This document shows, one piece after another, positions 49,102 through 61,350 of a DNA stretch of 64,000 nucleotides; positions within the stretch are counted from its first letter, which is position 1, and each line of letters opens with the position of its first letter. Location of the stretch: the NCBI GenBank assembly GCA_900660155.1, contig CABFPE010000075.1, forward strand, positions 972,427-1,036,426, given 5' to 3'. Made by a program: the position numbers and the translations under genes. Origin of the DNA: Hofstenia miamia (lineage: Eukaryota; Xenacoelomorpha; Acoela; Hofsteniidae). The notes below the pieces were generated by a model. It did not search any database, was not told where the DNA came from, and saw only the letters and a list, made by a program, of their open reading frames with translations.

Positions 49102-49151
49102 GATTAATCAAGGAGCTCTAAATAATTATTTAGAACTCCTTTGGCTTAATC
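49102..49151. repeat. palindromic hairpin
   Basis: Core CTAAATAATTATTTAG (49118-49133) is a perfect 16-base palindrome extended by GGAG/CTCC and, after a small mismatch, GATTAA/TTAATC. It is in non-coding DNA; no gene on either side to assign it to. Confidence 0.6.
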
Positions 49152-50149
49152 AAATTATTTATGCAGCTTACTGTATGGAGGGATGAACGAATTTGATTAC
49201 AATAAAATTTTCGTTAAATTGTATTGATTCCTGATAATATTTCGTTGTTCATAGATCCTTATATCCATTTTTATATTTTTAACTACATGAACAGCAGGCC
49301 TACATTTGACATTTAAATATATTACAATTTTATGCATTAATGCTTTCATCACAATTTTGATTACAAGTTCTTTACTATAAAGGTTGTCTTTCAAAACTAA
49401 AAGCCAAAACATTTTGATTACTTTTCAAAACTAAGTGAAGCAACATTTTGATTATTTTTCAGTGCTTAAAGTTGAAACAAAAAGGCTTCATTTTTGCATA
49501 ATGTTTAGTTAATTCTTGCCACTACTATTTTCGTTAATGTAACCAAAATTTGTCATTGGTGTATATGCTTTAAAAAAATGTCGCCAAAATTGTATGCAGA
49601 AGGGAATACATTTGCGTCGTCTCCCTTTTCAAATATACAGTGCACACTCAATTACAGATATGGACATTAATTTGTTAAATATTTACCAGAAAGAAATAAC
49701 CAATATTCTAGTATTATTAATATTAGAGTTGAATGTAATAATGAATGGAAAAAGCATTACATATAATGGTTAGCACAAGAAAGTTTACAGACTGATTTGA
49801 TTCTATTCCAAGTTCGTTATATTTACGTCCAATGCTATATTCAAAAACTGAATTATTGAGAAAAAGCTAATTTAGGAAACGTTTTGAACGTATGCAATAA
49901 GTAACTGGTAAAGATTTTTAAAAATGCACGCATATTTAAAATTGGCTTGCCTGATTCTGCCTCAAGTTTATTAAATGTTTCACAATGTTTGCATATTGTC
50001 AATTTAATCTGTATGGAAAACGAATAAAATATTCTTCATTTATATATACTTTTCAAAGAATTTTCTTGTCTAATATTATCAAGACTAATTTACATAATTC
50101 TTCAACATTACAAATGAAACACAATTAAGTTCAATTGATTTGGATGGAA

Positions 50150-50735
50150 TTATTTACATATAATTCCTTGGAGCATTCAAATCCAATGCTATTGAAAGAC
50201 AATGTAGCACATAATAATACGGTAATAGCAAACTTATTTAAAAAGTATTTTATGTCTATCGACAATTCTACTGCTATTGTTAAATGTGAATTTAATGATA
50301 GGTGATAGTCAATTGAATCATATTGAATAATTCATAGAAGATGTTCTCAAATCGCTTTCACATAATGGTGGTGAGCTAGTTGTGGCTTGAAGGATTGCCA
50401 AGCAAATTTTTGAAAATGTATAGAAATACTCTTGCACTTTATGCTTTACAGTTAGTCTGCTTTTGCATGAATGCTTGATCATATCCTTCCATTTCGAAGT
50501 AATCAAGCCTTACTCCTGTACATAAGATGTAGTATTTTGCAAAGTTGAGAAATATAGAGTTATTAGTATTTTGCCCACATCATAATATTTATGAACAATT
50601 TGATTCTTCAACATTATCAATTTATTAACGTATGGATTAGGAAAAAATGTTAGTATTAAGTTAATGTACAAACAGTGATGTTTGTTGTGCTTTGCACACT
50701 GGTTTTCCTGAAGCTTTTGATAGCATTCCAAGTCA
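50150..50735 (+). pseudogene. LINE reverse-transcriptase fragment, plus strand
   Basis: Across frames the sequence reads DNVAHNNTVIANLFKKYFMS (50200-50255), FEDVLKSLSHNGGELVVA-like (about 50330), IFENV and YSCTLYALQLV (50405-50460), SSLTPVHKM (about 50505), YRVISILPT (about 50552), NIYEQF (about 50585) and finally FPEAFDSIPS (50705-50733). The order (A..FN.YF, thumb-like spacer, PVHK, YR.IS.LP, F.KAFD) is that of the linker and first RT motifs of APE-type LINEs. It stops abruptly at about 50733, within RT motif A, so it is truncated as well as frame-broken. Confidence 0.6.
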
Positions 50736-52294
50736 GAGGGGCCTTGGAATGGGATGGGGGCTCATCTAAAAATTACATTCTCCACGCCATTTTCATTCAC
50801 TATGAAAAATTTTTAGTTCACGTATGTAAATTTTAAGCAAGCTTTGTAAGGGTTATTTCATTTATGTAATGACTTACCTTCAAAACAGACAATGGTAATA
50901 GAAATGCAGTCTCAACATTGATTTAGCAGTTCTTAAAAAATGATATACATTTGTTAACATTTTTAAATTTAAGTAAATGTATCACCAACATTTCTAATAT
51001 ATTTTACAAATTTGTAAATATGATATATTTTCAAAAATTAGATGGTGGTGTGGGAACTTCGATACTACATTCCTGTCCTGGATCCCTACTGCGAGGATCA
51101 ATATTTTATTAATTAAACTGCTACCAAAATCTCACTAGAGACAGACAATATGGGTATTGCAAGAACCCGAACCCAATTCGATAAGAATATTAACTACCTG
51201 AATGGTTATAACCTTTGGACTGCTTTCATAAAAAATCAAGGTTTTGATGACATTTCTCGCGCTCAGTAGTACTGGTCGTGTTTATTCAGGTATCTGATGT
51301 CACTCTCCAATCATCATAGCCAAATGAAGTTGTTTTTTAGGTGACTAAGGGAAAAATTTACTATTCATATGTTGAAAATACAATGATTTTAAAATTTTTA
51401 TATTTTTTGTATGTTATAGTAATTAGTTGGTGTAAATTGAAAAAAACGGGTATGGGCAAAACTATTACAGTTAAAGGCGGTAGGGGTATACATGACCTAT
51501 CTTATGGACTTACCAGTACAGCCTTACTGAGCATTAACATCACAATCTTGTCATAATCTATTCTCAATATATTGTATAACATTCCAATAATTTTGTGAAA
51601 GCATAAAATACCTTCTATAGTAATATAATATTAAGCCCCCCCCTACCTCAAAAGATAAAGAAGAGAACAAAGCACCCCTGTTCCACATGATCCTTTACTT
51701 GAAAAATTGCATAATTTTGGAATTGGGGTTAACTTGTTGAAAGCATTACAATCATATTTAAGTGATGGATGGCAAAGATTTATAATAAATAAATGCAATT
51801 AGAATTATTGACTTATCACAAAAAGAGTGTCTTTTATATGATTTTATACTTGTTCAAGACTGATCTGTTGAAAATAAGCTTTTCTTTAATGTTAAAAAAC
51901 TTCAACTAATTCTATCTTCATATCTTAATAATGACCCAAGCTTACAGTGCTTAGATCATCAAATTTGTTTTTCATTGAAAGTAAAAGATCTCAGACTTAT
52001 TATTTTCTTGGAAAAATCATATTAATTTCAAAATAGAATCGTGTACAAATACATTGTCGGTGGTAAAACGATTGATACCATTTAATACGCACTAGAAAAT
52101 TTATTTGCAATTACAGTCCAACTCCAGTATTGCGTAATCTCACTAGTACTGCGTAAATCGATACTGAGTAAAAATCCAATACTGAACAAATTTTCCGTTC
52201 CAAAAATTTGCTCTAAATGGTTGATCTCTTTATTATGAAATGGTAGTAAACGTATTTGTTATTATTAATTTGTCATTTATTAAATTGTATTAGT
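50736..52294. other. AT-rich intergenic DNA
   Basis: No gene recognised. CAGTCCAACTCCAGTATTGC at 52116 resembles the end of a pogo/Tigger-type element next to TA, but no matching second end was seen. Confidence 0.45.
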
Positions 52295-52621
52295 CAGGCC
52301 TGGACATGGATGAAATTTTTTAGACCCTACCCAATTCAAAGAAACAAAATTATTTGTGTTTTGAGAACTACCTAGTCAATAATGAAAAACATGAGTGCTT
52401 TGCTATGCATTGTTTGTCATGCGACAAAAGAGCTACATGAAACACATTATTGAACTGCTCAATGTAGCGTTAAAGCCTGTACATGTAACCAGTAATTATT
52501 GTTAAGGATATTGATTAATTCGACATGACCTGATTTAAAGAAAAACCGTTCGACCCGACCTTACCCGACTCGTACCCTATAAGAAGTTGACCTAACTGGA
52601 GCCATCCCTTTTCCACCCTTG
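52295..52621. mobile_element. hAT-type MITE, 327 bp
   Basis: Left end CAGGCCTGGACATGGATG; right end inverted CAAGGGTGGAAAAGGGATGG, an imperfect inverted repeat. Flanks GTATTAGT (52287-52294) and GTGTTAGT (52622-52629) match at 7 of 8. An internal stretch (about 52390-52490) is similar to 62635-62725, so the family has a second copy in this window. Confidence 0.75.
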
Positions 52622-52713
52622 GTGTTAGTATTTATGTTAATGTTAATCAAAGTCATTATTATTAATATTTGTCGTTTACTGATTGCTTCACTAATGTAGT
52701 TTCTTTTTTACAG

Positions 52714-52818
52714 CTGTTCTGTGGAGATGCACGAAGTAAACAACTTCTTAAGTCTTTTGAGCCTGACAGTTTTGACAAGTCTTTCCCTACCTTAGATAGA
52801 CCACTTATCGATTTGTAA
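52714..52818 (+). CDS. probable terminal coding exon of an unidentified gene
   Basis: A pyrimidine tract and acceptor (TTCTTTTTTACAG) precede a 35-codon segment that ends in TAA and reads LFCGDARSKQLLKSFEPD, then SFDKSFPTLDRPLIDL. An AATAAA lies 68 bases after the stop (52886-52891). The exon has ordinary CpG content and no defects. The pattern acceptor, open frame, stop, polyA signal is that of a last exon. I recognise no family and could not find the upstream exons, which may be hidden left of the MITE at 52295. Confidence 0.45.
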   Translation: MFCGDARSKQLLKSFEPDSFDKSFPTLDRPLIDL

Positions 52819-53717
52819 GATTCACTCTAATTTCGCCTATTTGAATAATTTTCGGCATTGTTTATATATATATATTGCATTTTTAAATAAATATTTTTAG
52901 AATGTGATGAGCATTTTTTATGAGTGAAAGTGTATTTTTAATATTTTTCCATAGCTTTCATAAAATTTCTATTTCAAATAATGCTTTCCATTCCCATTCC
53001 ATTTCCATTTTCACAATTTGGAAATTGAAATGGAATGAAATTTCCAAATCCAAATTCAACCCTGAATTTCATTCATTTAACAAACATCGTTTTCTTTAGC
53101 GCTACTGCAAAATTGAGAATAAAAATAAATCTTGTAATAATGTAATATTTCCCTAAGAAGGTAGAATAGGAATTAACATCAAAAGAATAAATTTATAATC
53201 TCTTAATAAAATGTAATCACATTTAGTTAGAAGAAATTTGGTAAAATAATTTTTTACAATGCTATAAACTTTGCACGCAATTATTTTGTTTTTACAGTGA
53301 AATATATATGTACTAAAGAGTACCAATTTTTGTCAAGCCCTCACCCACTTTTGTAACATTTTCTGTTTAATAAAACTATTGCTAGTCTATAAAATTTGTT
53401 TAAAATATAAATAATTGATTTGTACAGTAATCAAAACACTGCATATACCTGAAAATAATATGCTTACCCCTCTCCTAGCCAAAGATATATGTGTCCAACT
53501 TATAGCTGTTGAAATTCCATTCCAAGTGCTATTATGAAATAGTAAATTATGTCGGGTTGAAAATTGATACTTTTAATGCTGTTTAAAATATTGATTTCAA
53601 AGAATTTGAGGATTTCTAATTAAATATTATTTTTACTATTACCGAAAAACTCCATATATCGGATCAATGGATAGAAAATCGAAAAACCACAATATATATA
53701 TATATATATATATATAT

Positions 53718-53854
53718 NNNNNNNNNNNNNNNNNNNNNNNNNNNNNNNNNNNNNNNNNNNNNNNNNNNNNNNNNNNNNNNNNNNNNNNNNNNNNNNNNNN
53801 NNNNNNNNNNNNNNNNNNNNNNNNNNNNNNNNNNNNNNNNNNNNNNNNNNNNNN
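53718..53854. other. assembly gap (137 N) inside a (TA)n microsatellite
   Basis: TA repeats on both sides (53692-53717, 53855-53864). The preceding 52892-53690 is AT-rich with no gene recognised. Confidence 0.97.
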
Positions 53855-53865
53855 TATATATATAT

Positions 53866-54990
53866 AGGGATACCATAAAGTCCTTTCGGTATTTGTTTTT
53901 ATAATGAAAATTCATTGACAAACGTTAAGGCAATTTTTTTGGATTTGTTTTACTAAATCAATAAAATTATCGATTATAAACTTTTATATTGGCACACTTT
54001 TTGAATTTATGACAAAATGCTGTCTCAAAATTAACGATTACAAATCGTACTTTTAGTGGCACAAAATAACTGTTCCTCAATTCTTGTCGAGCGCGCGTGG
54101 AGAAAAGAGTTTGGATCCGATCCCCAAGTGAGAAGATGATTCAATCAACATAAAAAAGATTTTGTGAAACTGGTAGCAATGAAAACATTGAAAAAATCCG
54201 GTCTCATTTTGAAGAAAATCCTTCATCATCACTGCGACAAGTATCAAGAGAAATGGATTTTCCGCGTGAAACTATTAGAAAGTGTTTAAAATATACGATC
54301 GGAATGAAGTCATTTCACTATACTCGTGTGAAACAACTTCTCACTGACGATTATAATGCAAGAATGGAAAATTGTGAATCCATGTTACGTCAGCTACGAT
54401 ATGATTCATCATTAATTGATCGATTGTGTTTTTCGGATGAGGCAAATTTCAATCTTCAGGGCGATGTTAACACACATATCTGCATTATTTGGGGATATAC
54501 GAATCCTTTCGCCTAAACTGAACAATCATTAAAAAGCCAAGGAATAACTGTTTGGGCAGCAATGTTTAAGAGAAAATTGATTGGTCCTCATTTTTTCGAA
54601 AAAAACACGATTAAAAAAGACAATTATTTAAAAATGCTACAAGACTATTTCTTACCTTGCCTAAGGACATCCCGATAATTATCAACAACTCATTTCCAAC
54701 AAGATGGGGCTCCACCACATTGGGGACTTCAAGCCCGAGATTATTTGAATGAAGTTTTTGGCGAAAAATGGATTGATCGCTCAGGACCGACAGCATGGCC
54801 TCAAAGAAGTACAGACCTCACACTTCTAGATTTTTACTTATGGGGAGACATTAAAGAAAGAGCCTTATGCACGAAAACCGACCAATTCTGAAACTCTAAA
54901 GAAACTTATTGAAAATGAATTGTCTAAAATCTCAAATGCAACACTTGAAAACGTGTTTGAACATATGGTGCCTCGCTTAATTTTATGAAA
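53866..54990 (+). mobile_element. Tc1/mariner-superfamily element, 3' truncated, transposase decayed
   Basis: The left end AGGGATACCATAAAGTCC directly follows TA of a microsatellite, as expected for TA-targeting elements; the inverse copy was not found on the right. Transposase pieces: WRKEFGSDPQVRR (about 54100), NIEKIRSHFEENPSSSLRQV and SREMDFPRETIRKCL (54190-54290, helix-turn-helix), FSDEANF (first Asp 54436), FQQDGAPPHW (second Asp 54703), RSTDLTLLDFYLWG (third Asp 54814). The second and third Asp are 36 residues apart. Stops at 54145, 54514 and 54676, and frameshifts near 54165 and 54890, kill it. The FQQDGAPPH...WP.RS.DLT.LDF.LWG form is a widespread invertebrate group with an N-terminal DUF4817-type domain. 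Confidence 0.82.
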
Positions 54991-56236
54991 ATTATTTTAA
55001 AATTCCTGAAACTTGAACCAATTTTAAAAGACATTTTTAATGATTGTATATGCTTTATATCGATTAGAGATGGAATGATAATACTCGACTGCATTCAAAC
55101 ATTTTTGTAGAATTTTATGAAAGAGTAAAAATTCTATATAGAACAGAAAATGTTCCTAGATTTACTCTGTCATATTTCTCTGTGACATTGTCATTAACTA
55201 TAGCTCAAGTTTTGTATTTTCAGTTTGGCACATGTTAAGAGAATAGCAAATTTTGGAGTTACTTATTGCGTTTATATTTAACTAAAAAATTTCCGTCTGA
55301 AAAATTTTTTTCACTAATTATTAATAATTCTCCTCGAACAAAAGATAAACGAAAATGTTTGGCACAAAATCATTATGAAAGATTGAAAATAGAGGCACTA
55401 GATAGACATTAGTAAAAGCTATTATTAGGTAAATGAATGGATCGAGTCAAAATGCCTTTGTTCATACAATTTAATAATGCGTTAATAAATTTGCCCACTC
55501 TAAATTTAAAGTATATATTGGAATTTTAATTAGATTTAGAACAATTTTTTCAAAACAAAAGTAAAGCTTATGGGTTTTGTAATGCTGCAATTTTGGATAC
55601 ATTATTTGGATAGTAATATAGGCACTCGCAATAAAATTAATAGTTCATAGAAATATTTACATGATTGATTTCAATTTACAAAATTCAATCAATTGCAAAA
55701 TTAAGATTGTAATAGAAAATTCCTTCTGCATTCTTGCAAAACTAGATAATCTTCGCCAAATTATTCATTATAACACTTAATAAATACCTGACAAATCCTA
55801 GGAATGCCAATTACATTAACTTTCATTAACTAGGTTCAGCAAAAATCCTTGTTGATGAAAGACATTGTGTTCACCGCCAATGTAATCAGCACTCATTAAA
55901 TAACTTTTAGCAAATAAGACCAAATCTTTTGCCAAATATGATATGTGTAGAGCAGGTAAGAATTGGTAAAGATTATTGGAAGATAAAAAAATTTCTCCGT
56001 ACTGTCCATGTATCACTCATAGCGATTTAAATGAATACAGTGATTAAAACATTAAAACAATAAAATATTTAATATGCACTAGCTAAGTAACCCCTTTTAT
56101 TACTCTATTTCTGTTCGAACTGAATGCATCTGATACTTAGTAGTTTCTCTTAGTACACGATCAATACCATCCATGTTCTCTGAAAAATATGCATGCATAG
56201 GATGTATTGGATTATTAATGATATTCCTAGCCAGTC
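54991..56236. other. AT-rich intergenic DNA
   Basis: No coding, RNA or repeat feature recognised. Confidence 0.5.
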
Positions 56237-58100
56237 TCATGTCTTCTTTTTCTCTTTCTGGAATGCGTCATACAAATTTTCACAGTACCTGGCATCATAG
56301 CTTCTGCAGAAAAACCTATTTATTCTATTTAGTACTGCTGAGTCTGGTCCATACCGCACTTTGTTAACTACTAATGCTTCAAAGATTCTTGTTCTTTCCT
56401 TAAGGATGTAGTAGTTGGACTTTAAGTCTCTAAGAACATAAGCTAATCTATTGAGTTTTGTTGGAAGTTGTTTGCAATTTTTATTAAATTTCATGTTATT
56501 TTGAAATATAATACCCAAAATCGATGTATGCTCACATGTAGAATAACAAGATTGCATTTCATCACAAAAGCATTTATTGTTTTTACTAAGAGAGAATTTC
56601 ATCAATTCAGTCTTGGTTTAATTTATTTTTAAATTGAATATTTCTGCCCACAAATTTACAGTGCTTCTGTTTCCTTCAATGCAGATTTCTTAGTGGCATT
56701 GGGCTTTTTAAAGTATGGAGCTACAATAGTTGAATCATCTGAATATTTCAATATGCTACATACTGGTTCCGAAGAGCTTAGCGAATCACTAGAAATGGAA
56801 CAAACATTTGGTCCACCAACAGTTCCTTGTGAGGATCCCAATGAAATTAGAATTGGACGACATGCGGAGATTCAATGTAATTGCTAAATATTGATGCTGC
56901 ACTCTCTTGATCAATTGTATCAAAAGCTTTTAAAAAGTCGAGTAAGACTGCATACATATTACCTACATTGACGTCATTTAAAGAATGACATATTTTATGT
57001 TGCAAGATAATAAGGCAATCATTGGTTGACACTCTTTTCCTATATGCAAATTGATTAATGTCACCTTTCTTCAATTTTGCAGGAGAAATATACGTTTTAT
57101 GTATGATGGTTTCAAAAATTCTAGCGAAAAGTGAGGTAATACTAATTCCGCCAGCACTTTTAGAATCATTCCACAGTATATGATAAATTGGCGATATCGG
57201 ATCCTAATAATTTCTATATATCCAATATGGAATTCAATTAGGTCCACTGGCTGTTTTCGTACAAAGTCGGACATGATATGCCACTACATTAAGAGGTATA
57301 TAAATGGCGCATCTTCAGATAAAAGATCAAATACAGGAGATGGCCTATGCTGATATTCTGGATGACGTTGCGACCTGGATGCTAAAGCTAAATTTAGCTC
57401 TTCACATTCAAAACTATCAACATCAATTTTTCTGCCAGTTTAATTTCTGTTTGAAATTACATTAATTTTCTTCCAGCAATTCTTTGAACATTGTTCAATA
57501 TTATATAGTTTCATTTGTCTTATCCTTGCAGAAAATGCCGCTGCTTTACAAATTGATGTTTACTTGCAAATTTTTGTTTTTGATTCATCATATATTTAAT
57601 TTTCGGTGTAACCCACTTTGGATCTCTGTGGCTCATCCAAACAGATTTTAGTGGAAACACGTCTTGAAATATTTGAAATATTCTATGTTCAAAGTTTGAA
57701 GGATTTTCATCAAAATTTTCAGCATCAATCGTCAATCTTGTAAAGTCTTCTATGTGCATTCTTTTAGTAAATTCGATGTAATATTTCCTACTTAAATCTC
57801 GAAAAAATCTCTTTGTGCGTATAGCCGGCAATCGTTTCCTTGGAGTAATTAATAAGGCCTTTTGATCTGACTTGATATTAAGTACTATACTCATAACTTC
57901 TGCAACTAGATGCGAGTGTGTAGTCAGTAAAAGGTCTAGTTTACATTGTCATGACTTGAAGGACTATCCAAAATAACTAGATCCGTTTCACTTAATAAAA
58001 ATCTAGATCCAACCTATTCCAATCTCCACCGATTATGACAGGAGTATTGTTATAGATCTTTTGGAATTCATTACAAGATTAGAAACTGGTGACGGTTTGA
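56237..58100 (-). mobile_element. APE-type LINE, ORF2 remnant, minus strand
   Basis: In minus-strand order: VIIGGDWNR (58015-58040, endonuclease GGD.N motif), LDLLLTTHSHLV (about 57910), a linker PLKSVWMSHRDPKWVTPKIK (57590-57650), then RT: SITSLFARIFETIIHKTYI (about 57130), INQFAYRKRVSTNDCLIILQ (57000-57060), YAVLLDFLKAFDTI (motif A, about 56930), GTVGGPNVCSI (about 56810), ILKYSDDSTIVAPYF (56715-56760, YxDD box intact as YSDD), and a post-RT segment LNRLAYVLRDLKSNYYILKE (about 56400-56460). Frameshifts and stops separate the blocks. The layout fits the Jockey/CR1/L2 type. It differs in sequence from the LINE at 33940-35600. Confidence 0.82.
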
Positions 58101-58542
58101 ATTTGCTAGAATACATGTGAATACATTTACTTTGTCTTACACATTGTTCATCTGAATTTAGTTTCAAGCACAAACTATCTTATTATCTAAAAATATACCA
58201 AAAATTTCTTTTTAAATTCAGCAAGCATAAAATTTTATAAATAGAACAATCGAACCATATGTGAAAATCCATTCAAATCTAATAGTTCTGTGGATTTGCG
58301 ATTTCCCATCTATTTCCATTCCAGTTTAGTCCCACTACCTATAAATCAATTTTCATTTCTTCTGCCTGTATACCCTAAACTTAACTGAACAAAAATAGCA
58401 AAATTTCACAAAATATTCAAATATTCAATCAATGTTGAATAACAGATATTCATGTCAGTGTTTCCTCATTTAATCTTTATACTATATTGTATGTGAGTTG
58501 AGAACTGTGACTTAGAGATTGGAATTAGAAATTGACAATATT

Positions 58543-58730
58543 AAACGACAATGTATTATAAATATTCCACGGAAAGACTTCAACCCGTCACCAATTGCAA
58601 TGGTTTGTTCAAAGCACTTTATTTAAGGAAATGGATTTTCAATACGCTTCAAATGACAAAATGAAAAGGAGAACTATTTTATCAAGAGTGAGGCTTAAGC
58701 CAGATGCAGTGCCCACAAATTTTCAGCATT
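58543..58730 (+). pseudogene. THAP zinc-finger domain remnant
   Basis: The frame from 58543 reads KRQCIINIPRKDFNPSPIAM then VCSKHF, giving the C-x2-H half of a THAP (C2CH) DNA-binding domain with Cys at 58606 and His at 58615. After a frameshift near 58622 it continues MDFQYASNDKMKRRTILSR and VRLKPDAVPTNFQHF; LK.DAVPTNF is the AVPTF box that closes THAP domains. The first Cys pair is not evident. THAP domains occur in host transcription factors and in P-element-type and other transposases; which applies here is open. Confidence 0.65.
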
Positions 58731-58772
58731 TTACCCAATTACTATTCTAGGGTAATTTTGATTGACAGACTG

Positions 58773-59165
58773 CAGGGGTTTGCAGTAGTGAATTGGTATT
58801 ACAATATACTGCAATATTTGTATTGCAATATGTATATTGGTAAAGAATTTATTACCGATATGTTGGGCAATACTTTGAAAAAAAACAAAATAACGAATAC
58901 TAAAAACTAAATTTCAAATAAATTTTTAACTCATCACCTCAAAATAGATCAATAATTTGCTAAAAAGCCCCTTTAACACTAATAGGTCAATATCAATAGT
59001 TATTATATTGAAATTCAGTATTCTATGATCTCCAGGTTCTGTTACCATCATCAAATTTTATTGAAAGATTATTTAGCATTGCCCCGGTTTTGCTTTATCC
59101 TACAACTGAAGACATTTTTGAAAAGCAATTTGAAAATGTATGCCTTGTATCCTTGAATATCAGAG
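58773..59165 (+). pseudogene. hAT remnant: probable left end plus transposase C-terminus
   Basis: CAGGGGTTTGCAGTAGTGAA at 58773 has the form of a hAT end and is followed by AATAT/TGCAATAT subterminal repeats. At 59035-59165 the plus strand reads LLPSSNFIERLFSIAPVLLY then PTTEDIFEKQFENVCLVSLN, close to the hAT dimerisation pattern (TS..SERLFS.A......R......+..L+F+..N). The right end and target duplication were not found. Confidence 0.5.
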
Positions 59166-60613
59166 TCGTGAACGGTTTTATCCAATAAATGCTAAAAAAA
59201 AGTTGTCTACTTTAAGATTACAGAGCATATGAGCTGACAGATATTATTAAAAAGGAAGCACATCCTTACTTCATATTAATTACTACGAAGCTGCTCAATT
59301 TTTTTGCAAGAAATTTTGTCAGTAATTGCAAGCAAAAAACTTAAGAGCACATCCTCCTCTTAAAAAAACAAAAAAGTTTCAAGAGTTTAGTTTTGTATTT
59401 TTTGTGTTTTTGTATAATTCACTTTTTAATTTGTTGCAATTGCAATTTACAATACCATTTTTCTTTATAATTATAAATTCCTTATATTCTCAATACTGTA
59501 AAATGCATGAATCTAGTAACTGTTATTTGAAATATGATAAGTTTTTATCGAATACTTTGTTGATAAATATAATAATAAAGTATTGACATATATTTTCTAT
59601 GGGCTCCATTAAGATAATTGAAAATTCCTTGTCCAGTTCACATAGTCTGCGGTAGTCGGCACTGCTTTTAGGGAACTAGCAGATTGATGCCAGTGATAGT
59701 ACATTAGTAGACTTGACTTTTCTGTCTAATTGGTCATTAAAATGTTATACTTGTGCTAAATGTATCAATTTTAAAGCAAGCTTAAGAATGTAACATATAT
59801 TTATATTGGTTCAATGATTGTAGATGTACTTCTGTAATATGCATTATAAATATATGTATTTTTTCATTCCCAAAAATTAGTATGCACACACATTCAAATA
59901 ATTATTTTGAATTTGCACACAATGCAAAACCCTTCTGGTGTATTTGGTCTCGCCACACCCAGACTTAAATTAAAAGTGAAATATTCAAACATAAATGAGA
60001 AAGACTTGCGAATACATGATATTAATTTGTAATGTCGTGATGTGTAAATAAAATGTGTTGAAATTGATCAATGTTATGCCCTCATAGGAAAAGGTAAAAA
60101 AGATTTATGTTTTCACCAGACATAAATGCTGTGAGAGAAATTCTTCAAACTTGGACAAAGACTTAAACCAGGTTTTTCAATAGAAATGAACACTTTCTTA
60201 AATTGGCAAATTTATAATTTATTCTAAAATTTTAAGTACAATAGAAATGTATGCAAATATTTTTGAGGAAAAACAATCTACTTCAATAAAAGAGCATTCT
60301 GTTTCCTAATGTCGAAATTAATGGAGAAGGGCAATACTGAAACTTTTTGCGCAAAGTGAAATTATAACAAATACATACCAATACATCTTAATTGATTGAT
60401 ATGCCTAATAGAAACAATTTGTTGCAATATATAACGTAACCCATAGCAGCCATATTACAAAATTTGTTATGTTAGAAAATACTATGCAATGTTCGATTAT
60501 CAATTTATATAAATAATCCAAAAGTTGCTGTCAATTTGAAAATATGAAATACAACTTATAGTAAATTTCTGTTGGACCATTATACACACCCCACAAAAAG
60601 GTGTTCGAAAATT
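59166..60613. other. AT-rich intergenic DNA
   Basis: No supported gene. The open frame at 59326-59586 is Phe/Leu/Ile-rich from AT composition. Confidence 0.5.
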
Positions 60614-61081
60614 TACTATAGTAGTAATAAAATATGGGGTTCTATATATGCAGTTTCCTCAAAATGATCATTTTTTAATAACTTTTTACACTTTTCTATT
60701 GATTTTGATAAGAAAAAAGGCGTTTTTTAGAAATTTTGGATTTTACGGCCAGGGGTCTAAAAACTACGGCCATACCCGTATAAATAATTATTCAATAATA
60801 CCCCTTTTTAAACTATGCACCAATATGTTTTAGAACAATTTTTTGCATTTTTTAGAAAACCTGCCTTTTCCGGACATCCCAAGAATTCCTGTAACTACTT
60901 GTTCAAAATTTTTACATGAAATTCAGTGCTTCTCCTTTAATTACACCCTATTTCTTAAGCAAAATAAAAAACGCCTTTTTTCTTATCAAAATCAATAGAA
61001 AAGTGTAAAAAGTTACTAAAAATGATCATTTGAGGAAACTGCATATATAGAACCCTATATTTTATTACTACTTACTATAAT
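60614..61081. mobile_element. foldback/long-TIR MITE, ~468 bp
   Basis: The left arm (60614-60730) and right arm (60964-61081) are near-perfect inverted copies of each other: for example GGTTCTATATATGCAGTTTC and TTTTACACTTTTCTATTGAT in the left arm recur inverted in the right, with only a few mismatches and single-base indels over ~117 bases. The ~230-base centre is unrelated and non-coding. Target duplication is unclear, so the superfamily is not assigned. Confidence 0.8.
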
Positions 61082-61137
61082 GATAATTGATGAATTTCAA
61101 GAATATATTTGTAAGGAAGGGAACAAATTCTTTGTAA

Positions 61138-61140
<3 letters not shown>

Positions 61141-61170
<30 letters not shown>
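61141..61170. repeat. (TA)n microsatellite
   Basis: Pure TA alternation of about 30 bases. Confidence 0.95.
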
Positions 61171-61172
<2 letters not shown>

Positions 61173-61350
61173 GCGTTTGCAATAAAATCTTCTTAGGACT
61201 TAAAATTAATATTAAAAGCCATTGCTGGAATCTATGAGAAAATATGGAATCAGATTGAAGTTTTTTATTATCTTCTTTTGAAGAAAGAATATTCTATTTC
61301 AACATATTTTCCTAAGACTTTAGAAAGCGAATTGCGCTCTTGTTTCACAG

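Noticed and set aside
50734-51091. Possible hAT element from CAGAGGGGCCTTGG to CCCTACTG
   Set aside because: Ends are only loosely inverted, and the flanking 8-mers (TTCCAAGT and CGAGGATC) do not match.
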